Part shown: in pieces, positions 23,794 through 30,058 of the stretch
Numbering within the stretch: position 1 is the stretch's first letter
Layout of the letters: each line of letters starts with the position of its first letter
Assembly (NCBI GenBank): GCA_049287025.1
Contig: JBAQFA010000021.1
Coordinates: 1-32,967 of the forward strand
DNA length: 32,967 nucleotides
Reading direction: 5' to 3'
Source: UBA11710 sp049287025
GTDB lineage: Bacteria > Patescibacteriota > Patescibacteriia > Magasanikbacterales > UBA922
Notes under the pieces: generated by a model
Seen by the model: the letters and a program-made list of their open reading frames with translations, nothing else
Databases searched by the model: none
What the model was told of the DNA's origin: nothing
Program-made: the position numbers and the translations under genes

Positions 23794-25044
23794 ATGGATA
23801 ATCAAAGATCTCGATTTGGTTTATACTTAGGTATAACATCTTATATATTAGTGTTAGCTTTTGGCTTATTTCTTGGTCGGACATGGAAGGTAAAAGAACA
23901 AGTAGTAGATGATACTGGCCAAGTAGAAATTAGCAAAGTTTTGAATTTGTATTCCAAAAGTCATTCTGGAGAAGCTGATTTTTCTCAATTTTGGAATATT
24001 TGGGATTTACTCAAAGAAAAGTATGTAAGCCAACCTATTAGTGAAAAAGATTTGTATTATGGAGCCATCAGGGGTTTGGTATCTGGTCTAAATGATCCTT
24101 ATTCTGTTTATTTCCCTCCCAAAGAAGCCGAAGAATTTGCCAAAGATTTATCGGGCGAATTTGAAGGCATTGGTGCAGAAATTGGTTTACGTGATGGACA
24201 ATTAATTGTGGTAGCACCTCTAAAAGGTTCACCAGCTGAAATCGCTGGTTTGAGACCTGGTGATAAAATTTTTGCGATTGATGGAGAAGAAACAATTAAT
24301 TTGGGTGTAGACGAAGCTGTGAAAAAAATTCGTGGTCCAAAGGATACTTCAGTCAAGCTGACTATCTCTCATGTTGGCGCTGAGACTTTTGAAGATATAA
24401 GTATTGTGCGCAATGTCATTACTGTTCCCTCGGTAGAGTGGAGTATGAAAGAGAACAATATCGTTTATTTGCGTATTTCATTTTTTAATCAAGATACTTG
24501 GCAAGAATTTGACAAGGCCGTTAAGGAATTTACCGCCCAATCACCTAAAGGTTTAGTTTTGGATATGCGTAGTAATCCAGGTGGTTATTTGGATAGTGCG
24601 GTGGCAATTACCAGTGAATGGGTTAAAGAAGGTACCATTGTTAGTGAAAAATTTAATAATCAAGAAGAAAATAAATATCCAACTGAAGGTAAACATCGGT
24701 TAGCAGGTATCAAAACTATTGTCTTGGTAGATGAGGGTACGGCCTCTGGTTCAGAAATTTTGGCTGGTGCTTTGCAAGATTATGGTTTGGCTACAGTAGT
24801 GGGTAAAAAAACTTTTGGTAAAGGTTCTGTTCAAGATTTTCAAGCCTTACCAGATGGTTCAGCTATAAAAATAACGGTGGCTAAGTGGTTCACTCCAAAC
24901 GGACGACAAATTGATGAGACGGGTATTATGCCAGATATAATTATTGAAGAAATGTTTACTGATGTTGGTAATGATGAAAAAACTGGAGAATTAAAATATA
25001 CTGACAAAGGATTGGAGAAAGCAATAGAACTTTTAAAAACATAA
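23794..25044 (+). CDS. S41 family C-terminal processing protease
   Basis: 416 residues. One N-terminal membrane anchor (about 8-26, YLGITSYILVLAFGLFLG) puts the rest outside the cytoplasm. A PDZ domain follows (FEGIGAEIGLRDGQLIVVAPLKGSPA in pieces, GLRPGDKIFAIDG). The catalytic domain has LRISFFNQDTW, LDMRSNPGGYLDSAV and the Ser/Lys dyad: S318 in GTASGSEILAG and K343 in TFGKGSVQ, with the 25-residue spacing of Prc/CtpA. It degrades or trims exported proteins at their C-termini. Complete, with normal length for the CtpA subgroup. Confidence 0.93.
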   Translation: MDNQRSRFGLYLGITSYILVLAFGLFLGRTWKVKEQVVDDTGQVEISKVLNLYSKSHSGEADFSQFWNIWDLLKEKYVSQPISEKDLYYGAIRGLVSGLNDPYSVYFPPKEAEEFAKDLSGEFEGIGAEIGLRDGQLIVVAPLKGSPAEIAGLRPGDKIFAIDGEETINLGVDEAVKKIRGPKDTSVKLTISHVGAETFEDISIVRNVITVPSVEWSMKENNIVYLRISFFNQDTWQEFDKAVKEFTAQSPKGLVLDMRSNPGGYLDSAVAITSEWVKEGTIVSEKFNNQEENKYPTEGKHRLAGIKTIVLVDEGTASGSEILAGALQDYGLATVVGKKTFGKGSVQDFQALPDGSAIKITVAKWFTPNGRQIDETGIMPDIIIEEMFTDVGNDEKTGELKYTDKGLEKAIELLKT

Positions 25045-25056
25045 AGGCGTGTCTAT

Positions 25057-25096
25057 AAAGCTTACAAATTTTTACTTTGTTAGCCTCGTAAGCTTT
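25057..25096 (+). repeat. Inverted repeat before the riboflavin kinase gene
   Basis: AAAGCTTAC (25057-25065) and GTAAGCTTT (25088-25096) are perfect inverted copies around an AT-rich loop. The end of the repeat is 5 bases before the ATG at 25102. The same AAGCTTACA word occurs in the spacers before the S41 protease and pyrG. Confidence 0.6.
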
Positions 25097-25101
25097 GTTA
25101 T

Positions 25102-25455
25102 ATGTTAAAAGGGATTGTAATTCACGGCGATGGTATTGGTAAAAAGCTTGGTTTTCCCACTGCTAATCTTGATATTGATAAAAAAAAATGTAAATTTAAT
25201 CCAGGTGTTTATGCGGCCAAAGTTTTATTAGATAAAAAAGAATACCAGGGAGCGCTGGCTATTCAAGAAAAAAATTGGAAAGTGGAAGTTCATTTTTTAG
25301 ATTATGTTGGAGAAGATTTTTATGGTAGTTTTATTGAAGTAGAACCAATTCAAAAAGTAAGTGAAATGGAGGGTTTTAGTGGTGAGAATAGTTTGATTGA
25401 AAAAATAAATAATGATGTTGAAAAAGTGAGAGAGGTTTTTAAGGTGTTATCCTGA
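25102..25455 (+). CDS. Stand-alone riboflavin kinase-like protein
   Basis: 117 residues, equivalent to the C-terminal flavokinase half of RibF; the FMN adenylyltransferase half is missing. GDGIGKKLGFPTANL (9-23) carries the PTAN motif (T20, N22), GVYAAKV follows, and VEVHFLDYVGEDFYG has E62, the expected catalytic Glu. The usual NIGxRPT motif is replaced by ALAIQEKNW, so activity is probable but not assured. The C-terminal helix (SLIEKINNDVEKVREVF) is family-like. It would convert riboflavin to FMN with ATP. Confidence 0.75.
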   Translation: MLKGIVIHGDGIGKKLGFPTANLDIDKKKCKFNPGVYAAKVLLDKKEYQGALAIQEKNWKVEVHFLDYVGEDFYGSFIEVEPIQKVSEMEGFSGENSLIEKINNDVEKVREVFKVLS

Positions 25456-25509
25456 ACGGAGCGGAATGTAGTGGAGAAGAACTGGAGTATATTTATTTAT
25501 AGAAAATTA

Positions 25510-25541
25510 AAAGACTGTAATAGTACAGTCTTTATTTTTTT
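25510..25541. terminator. Intrinsic terminator
   Basis: AAAGACTGTA (25510-25519), loop ATAG, TACAGTCTTT (25524-25533), then ATTTTTTT. The perfect 10-bp stem closes the riboflavin kinase transcript; it could also act on era transcripts from the other strand. Confidence 0.88.
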
Positions 25542-25544
25542 AGG

Positions 25545-25612
25545 ATGGGATCATTCGACTTCGTTTGTCCACCTTCGCTAAAGCTATAGTGGACTCACTT
25601 CACTCAGGATGA
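25545..25612. repeat. Repeat-like spacer with CTTCG/TCACTTC words
   Basis: GTCCAC (about 25567-25572) pairs with GTGGAC (about 25590-25595) around CTTCGCTAAAGCTATA. It is flanked by GGATGGGATCATTCGACTTCG and CACTTCACTCAGGATGATG. It is more GC-rich than other spacers and looks like a dispersed element, similar in style to the AGCGAAGCGG hairpins at the left end. Confidence 0.4.
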
Positions 25613-25617
25613 TGAGA

Positions 25618-26487
25618 TTATATTCTCTCTACCCAATGTGGATCAACTTCTACCTCTAATTCCAGGTAGATTTTTTTATTAATAGCTTGTTCCAGTTCTC
25701 TGCGAGCCATTTTGCCAATTTCTTTTATTTTTAAACCACCTCTGCCAATAATAATTTTTTTGTAGCGTTCTTCGTTGGTTAAAATTCTAGCAGAAATAAC
25801 CATAACATCAGGTTTATCATCGACGTTATCAACCTCAACTGCCATTGAATAAGGAACTTCTTTTTCAAATACAGAAAATATTTTTTCTCTAATAATTTCC
25901 GCCATCCAAAAGTAGTTGTCAATATTGGTTAATTGACCATCGGTATAGAGCTGTTCACCCTCGGGTAATAATTCAATTACTTTTTCTCGTAAAGGTTGGA
26001 TATGACTGGCATTGATAGCTGAAAGTTGAAAACAACCATCAAAATCTTTGGCCCAGGATTCATATTCTGGTAAATGTTCTTTTTCGTCTTTTGGTAAATC
26101 ACTTTTGTTAATAACCAAAATTTTTGGAATATTTAAATGTCGAATCATACCATAGGAAGCGCGTTCCTCATCACCAACTTCTCGGCTTGGGTCAACTACA
26201 TATATAACCACGTCAATTTCTTGTTCCAAGATTGATTTTACTTTGTTTGTAAGTTTGGCGGTTAAAGGATTTTTTTTGTCTTTAAAAACACCAGGTGTGT
26301 CAATAAAAATTGCCTGTCCGCCTGAGTGTAAATCAGTACTGGGCATATTCATTACCCCGTGGATTTCATTTCTAGTCATTTGGGCACGAAAAGATGTGGC
26401 GGCAATTTTTGTACCAACCAGAGTGTTTAAAAGGGTAGATTTTCCGACATTGGACCGGCCGACGAGAACCACAAAGCCACTTTTCAT
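25618..26487 (-). CDS. era: GTPase Era
   Basis: 289 residues. G1 GRSNVGKST (10-18), a G2 region with TSFRAQMTR, G3 DTPGV, G4 NKSD, and a C-terminal KH domain with KKIIIGRGGLKIKEIGKMARRELE. It binds 16S rRNA near the 3' end during 30S assembly. The G2 segment AQMTRNEI differs from the usual PQTTRHRI-like form, but all other motifs are intact. It is divergent from rplI, with 87 bases between the starts. Confidence 0.95.
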   Translation of the reverse strand: MKSGFVVLVGRSNVGKSTLLNTLVGTKIAATSFRAQMTRNEIHGVMNMPSTDLHSGGQAIFIDTPGVFKDKKNPLTAKLTNKVKSILEQEIDVVIYVVDPSREVGDEERASYGMIRHLNIPKILVINKSDLPKDEKEHLPEYESWAKDFDGCFQLSAINASHIQPLREKVIELLPEGEQLYTDGQLTNIDNYFWMAEIIREKIFSVFEKEVPYSMAVEVDNVDDKPDVMVISARILTNEERYKKIIIGRGGLKIKEIGKMARRELEQAINKKIYLELEVEVDPHWVERI

Positions 26488-26537
26488 AACATTGATTTAA
26501 ACAGATTTAAACGGAATAATAGTATCTTACCATTAAC

Positions 26538-26566
26538 TTGCATAAAAATCAAGGGTTTGATAAAAT
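26538..26566 (+). promoter_or_regulatory. Promoter of rplI with almost no leader
   Basis: TTGCAT (26538-26543), a 17-base spacer, TAAAAT (26561-26566). The ATG at 26575 is 8 bases after the -10, so the mRNA should start within one or two bases of the start codon. Confidence 0.6.
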
Positions 26567-26574
26567 AAGAACAT

Positions 26575-27021
26575 ATGAAAGTCCTATTTTTAAAAGACGT
26601 TCCTGGCACAGGAAAAAAGGGAGAAATTAAAGACGTGGCTGATGGTTATGCCCAGAATTTTTTATTTAGACAAAAATTGGCCAGACAAGTGACTCAAGTA
26701 GTTTTGAAACAAGAGACCGAAAGGCAAGAAAAAGAAGTAAAGAAAAATAGTAGTGAATTAAAACAATCACAAAAATATGCTGCCCGATTGGATGGGAGTG
26801 AACTATTTTTGCAAGAAAAGGCTAGTGATACTGGTACACTATACCAAACTGTAAATGCAAAAAAATTAGCTGAAGAAATAAAAAAACAATCAGGAGTGAC
26901 TGTAACACCTGACCAGATAGAAATAGAAAAACATATAAAAGAAATTGGCGAACACAAAGTCTTGGTAAAATTTCCGCAAGGGCTAGAAGCCGAAATAAGT
27001 GTTGTCGTCAGCGAAAAATAA
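26575..27021 (+). CDS. rplI: 50S ribosomal protein bL9
   Basis: 148 residues, the usual bL9 size. The N-terminal RNA-binding domain MKVLFLKDVPGTGKKGEIKDV and DGYAQNFLF are diagnostic. They are followed by the long connecting helix (VLKQETERQEKEVKKNSSELKQ) and the C-terminal domain (VTPDQIEIEKHIKEIGEHKVLVK). It is followed directly by its own terminator. Retention of bL9 is informative because several CPR lineages have lost it. Confidence 0.95.
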   Translation: MKVLFLKDVPGTGKKGEIKDVADGYAQNFLFRQKLARQVTQVVLKQETERQEKEVKKNSSELKQSQKYAARLDGSELFLQEKASDTGTLYQTVNAKKLAEEIKKQSGVTVTPDQIEIEKHIKEIGEHKVLVKFPQGLEAEISVVVSEK

Positions 27022-27030
27022 AACCAAAAT

Positions 27031-27054
27031 CCCTCCAACTCCGGAGGGGTTTTT
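27031..27054 (+). terminator. Intrinsic terminator of rplI
   Basis: CCCTCC (27031-27036) and GGAGGG (27043-27048) around AACTCC, then GTTTTT. Ten bases after the rplI stop. Confidence 0.85.
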
Positions 27055-27069
27055 CATTTTATAGATTTG

Positions 27070-27078
27070 TGGTATAAT
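27070..27078 (+). promoter_or_regulatory. Extended -10 promoter of pyrG
   Basis: TGGTATAAT, a perfect extended -10, lies just after the rplI terminator. No good -35 is visible. The leader of about 100 bases is almost entirely the hairpin element at 27086-27175. Confidence 0.6.
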
Positions 27079-27085
27079 GGTGGCG

Positions 27086-27175
27086 ATTAAAAGCTTACAA
27101 AGCCTACAAGGCTAATAAGGCTTACAAAAAATAATGTAAGCATTTCAGACCTTGTGAGCATTGTTAGCTTTTAAT
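27086..27175 (+). repeat. Long quasi-palindromic leader of pyrG
   Basis: ATTAAAAGCTTACAA (27086-27100) and TTGTTAGCTTTTAAT (27161-27175) are inverted with one mismatch in 15. Between them are reiterated GCCTACAAG/GGCTTACAA and CTTGTGAGC words that can pair internally. It occupies nearly the whole 5' UTR, so it may affect pyrG expression or stability. Confidence 0.55.
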
Positions 27176-27185
27176 ATTTATAAGT

Positions 27186-28817
27186 ATGTCAAAAAGTAAA
27201 TTGAGAAAATACATCTTCATTGTTGGTGGAGTCTTATCTGGTGTAGGTAAAGGCGTTACGTCGGCTTCAATTGGTGCGATTATGAAAGCCAAAGGTTTGC
27301 GAGTTACCTCATTAAAGATTGATCCATATATCAATGTGGATGCTGGAACCATGAATCCAACTGAACATGGCGAAGTGTTTGTGACTGACGATGGTGACGA
27401 GACTGATCAAGATATGGGTAATTATGAAAGATTTTTGGATGAAGATTTGAATTCTGAAAATTATATGACAACTGGTCGGGTGTATTTGACTGTGATTGAA
27501 AATGAACGAACCATGAAATACAAAGGTAAATGTGTGGAAGTTGTACCTCATATTCCTGAAGAAGTAATCCGCCGTATCAAAGATGCTAGTGAAAAGCATG
27601 ATGCAGATATAACAATTATTGAAGTGGGTGGAACATTGGGTGAATACCAAAATTTGTTATTTTTGGAAGCAGCAAGAATGATGAAATTGAAAGATCCGAC
27701 TGGTGTGGCTTTTGTTCTTGTTAGTTATTTGCCAATTCCATCACATTTGGGAGAAATGAAAACCAAACCAACCCAGCATGCTTCTCGGTCTCTGAATAGC
27801 GCAGGTATTAATGCCGATTTTATTGTCGCTCGTGGCAAGTGTGAATTGGATAAACCACGCCGAGAAAAGTTAGCTGTATTTTGCAATGTACCAGCTGATC
27901 ATTGTATTTCTGCCCCAGATGTCCCTTCAATTTACGAAATTCCTTTACGTCTAGACAAAGAAGATCTTGGTAATAAGATTCTAAAGGTTTTGGCTATGAA
28001 ATCTAGACCAAGTAATATGTTAGCTTGGAAAAATTTGAATAAGAAAATTGCTGACGGCAAAAAAGAAGTCAAAATCGCGGTGGTAGGAAAATATTTTGGT
28101 ACAGGCAATTTTACTTTGGCTGATTCATATATTTCAGTAATTGAATCAATCAAGCATGCTTGTTGGTGGAATGGCGTTAAGCCAGTTTTAGATTGGGTGG
28201 ATTCAGAGGAATTTGAGAAAAATAAAAATAAAGTAAAAGATTTGAAAAAATATGATGGTATATTAGTTCCAGGTGGATTTGGTACTCGTGGGGTAGAGGG
28301 GATTATTGCGGCGATTAATTTTGCCAGAGTTAACAAAGTACCATATTTTGGTTTATGTTATGGTATGCAACTCGCTAGTATTGAATTTGTCCGTAATGTT
28401 CTTGGTAAAAAAGATGCCCATACTGTAGAAGTAAATCCAGAAACTAAGAATCCTGTCATTCACATCAATCCTAGACAAGCGGAAAATGTGCGTAAGAATC
28501 GTTATGGTGGTACCATGCGCCTTGGGGCTTATGATTGTTTGTTGAAAAAGGGGAGTAAGACCCAAAAAGCTTATGGTGTAGATAAAGTTTCCGAACGCCA
28601 TCGCCATCGCTATGAATTTAATAATGATTATCGCGAGGCTTGTGATAAAGCTGGTTTAAAAGTTGTTGGGGTTAACCCAGAATCAGATTTGGTAGAAATC
28701 GTTGAATTGAATGACCATCCATTTTTTGTGGGTGTGCAATTTCATCCCGAGTTTAAATCTCGTCCGATGAGGCCACAGCCATTGTTTAGAGAGTTTATAA
28801 GAGTGGCTGCGAAGTAG
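27186..28817 (+). CDS. pyrG: CTP synthase (glutamine-hydrolysing)
   Basis: 543 residues, normal length. The synthase domain opens with IFIVGGVLSGVGKGVTSASIG (P-loop, split here at about 10-30) and LKIDPYINVDAGTMNP-type sequence, with the DD.GDETDQDMGNYERFLD region. The glutamine amidotransferase domain has the oxyanion/nucleophile motif FGLCYGMQ (C391) and HPEF (H520, E522). It makes CTP from UTP, ATP and glutamine. All motifs are intact. Confidence 0.97.
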   Translation: MSKSKLRKYIFIVGGVLSGVGKGVTSASIGAIMKAKGLRVTSLKIDPYINVDAGTMNPTEHGEVFVTDDGDETDQDMGNYERFLDEDLNSENYMTTGRVYLTVIENERTMKYKGKCVEVVPHIPEEVIRRIKDASEKHDADITIIEVGGTLGEYQNLLFLEAARMMKLKDPTGVAFVLVSYLPIPSHLGEMKTKPTQHASRSLNSAGINADFIVARGKCELDKPRREKLAVFCNVPADHCISAPDVPSIYEIPLRLDKEDLGNKILKVLAMKSRPSNMLAWKNLNKKIADGKKEVKIAVVGKYFGTGNFTLADSYISVIESIKHACWWNGVKPVLDWVDSEEFEKNKNKVKDLKKYDGILVPGGFGTRGVEGIIAAINFARVNKVPYFGLCYGMQLASIEFVRNVLGKKDAHTVEVNPETKNPVIHINPRQAENVRKNRYGGTMRLGAYDCLLKKGSKTQKAYGVDKVSERHRHRYEFNNDYREACDKAGLKVVGVNPESDLVEIVELNDHPFFVGVQFHPEFKSRPMRPQPLFREFIRVAAK

Positions 28818-28850
28818 AACACGGAAATACGGAATAAATAGAAATACGGA

Positions 28851-28876
28851 AAAAACCACCTGCGGGTGGTTTTTTT
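28851..28876. terminator. Bidirectional terminator after pyrG
   Basis: ACCACC (28855-28860), loop TGCG, GGTGGT (28865-28870), with AAAAA before and TTTTTT after. It serves pyrG and the convergent small gene that ends at 28897. Confidence 0.88.
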
Positions 28877-28896
28877 AAATAGAATAGTTTAGAGTT

Positions 28897-29076
28897 TTAT
28901 TGTTGTTCTGCAAAAGTTCCCCAAACACAGCATTTTGTAGTGTGTCTCCTATTACAATTTATAGAATTACAATTTTTTTCTATAAATTCATTCCATTTTT
29001 CTTTTAATTCCTCAGGGATTGTACCATCACCTTCGTGATTCATTTTGCATGAATTTGTACCACAAGTATTGTCCAT
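28897..29076 (-). CDS. Small Cys-rich hypothetical protein (59 aa)
   Basis: This short frame begins MDNTCGTNSCKMNHEGDG and ends TKCCVWGTFAEQQ. It has six Cys (5, 10, 36, 41, 49, 50), two as C-x4-C pairs and one as CC, plus His14 and His45. This resembles a small metal-binding or disulfide-stabilised protein, but I recognise no family. There is no signal peptide, so a cytosolic zinc site is more plausible than disulfides. It lies 21 bases after the DUF6580 gene in the same direction and ends just before the shared terminator, which supports it being real. No Shine-Dalgarno is visible. Confidence 0.5.
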   Translation of the reverse strand: MDNTCGTNSCKMNHEGDGTIPEELKEKWNEFIEKNCNSINCNRRHTTKCCVWGTFAEQQ

Positions 29077-29097
29077 ATAATATTGATTTTTACAGAT

Positions 29098-29634
29098 TTA
29101 TAAAATTGGTTTCACTGATTCTTTTTTAGTAATTTTATTTTTTATTAATAAGAGTACTGTCTCATATCCACCAACCAACACCCCAACATAAAACAAATCA
29201 CCAAGCAAACTATTCTTAAAAAATGGCACAGCCATAACATAGCTTTGGACTAAACCAGTAAAGTTGTGAATATACATAGTACCAAAGGCCCAGACAGCGA
29301 AGTTGGTAATGAGAAAGAACAACACGGAGGAAAGGAGGGTGACTGAGAGCACGGAAGCGAATTTGATATTTTTGCGAATTGTTAAACCAAAAATTCCAGC
29401 TAAAACAAAACTACCATAAACCGCCAGCATGATCTGCCAAGAATAAAAACCAATAAAAATATCAGAAATAAACATAGCGACCAGAGGAATTATTAAAGCA
29501 TATTTTTTTGGTAAGTATAGTGCACCAAATAAAGCAATGGCACCAATTGGAGCGAAGTTGGCTAGGTGTGGTAAAAATCTAGCTATAATGCCTAGAATTA
29601 TTAGTAGGATGGGAATGATTATTTTTTTGTTCAT
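29098..29634 (-). CDS. DUF6580-family putative membrane transporter
   Basis: 178 residues from the ATG at 29634. A longer frame starting at 29721 would overlap the lipoprotein gene by 80 bases, and its extra N-terminus is hydrophilic. Typical family sequence: ARFLPHLANFAPIGAIALFGALYLPKK (in part), PLVAMFISDIFIGFY, a NFAVWAFG segment and VPFFKNSLLGDLFYVGVLVGG. About five membrane segments. The compact topology is reminiscent of ECF-type substrate-binding (S) components, but no ECF ATPase or T-component is in the window. It follows the lipoprotein gene by 7 bases, so coupled expression and a shared substrate are likely. Confidence 0.75.
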   Translation of the reverse strand: MNKKIIIPILLIILGIIARFLPHLANFAPIGAIALFGALYLPKKYALIIPLVAMFISDIFIGFYSWQIMLAVYGSFVLAGIFGLTIRKNIKFASVLSVTLLSSVLFFLITNFAVWAFGTMYIHNFTGLVQSYVMAVPFFKNSLLGDLFYVGVLVGGYETVLLLIKNKITKKESVKPIL

Positions 29635-29641
29635 AGATTTG

Positions 29642-30010
29642 TTATGTATTTCTTGCTTCGTATTTCCATTCAATTTTACTTTGTGAATTAATTGGTGTGT
29701 TAAAGTCAATTTTTGTGTCATTTATATACAGATTCCAATTTTTTGATAGAGTACTAATTACCTTATCCAGAGAAGTAATTTCCTCACCAGACATTTCATA
29801 ATTTACTCCAGATTGAACAAGTAATTCTTTGCCTGTGCTGTTTTGTTTGGCTTTAAATTCTGGAGTGTTTCGGTTTGCTTCAGATTTTATAATTTCCATT
29901 TTGTAATCTACTGGAGCTGATGATAGATTGGGGTTTGTGCTGGATAATACACTACATCCCGTCAAGATAGTAGTTATTAAAAATGCGCCGAGTAATAATA
30001 TTTTTTTCAT
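29642..30010 (-). CDS. Small lipoprotein with DUF4430-like C-terminus
   Basis: 122 residues. A lipoprotein signal peptide ends in LTGC with Cys19. The mature part is short; its last 30 residues (WNLYINDTKIDFNTPI, then SKIEWKYEARNT) match the end of DUF4430/transcobalamin-type beta domains (W.YIN...D.I.W.Y). The gene at the right edge ends with the same pattern. The full ~110-residue domain is compressed here, so it may be a reduced form. It probably sits at the outer face of the cytoplasmic membrane. Confidence 0.7.
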   Translation of the reverse strand: MKKILLLGAFLITTILTGCSVLSSTNPNLSSAPVDYKMEIIKSEANRNTPEFKAKQNSTGKELLVQSGVNYEMSGEEITSLDKVISTLSKNWNLYINDTKIDFNTPINSQSKIEWKYEARNT

Positions 30011-30058
30011 AAATTATTAATCTGTGAAATCCACCTAAATCAGTGGAATCAGTGTTTA

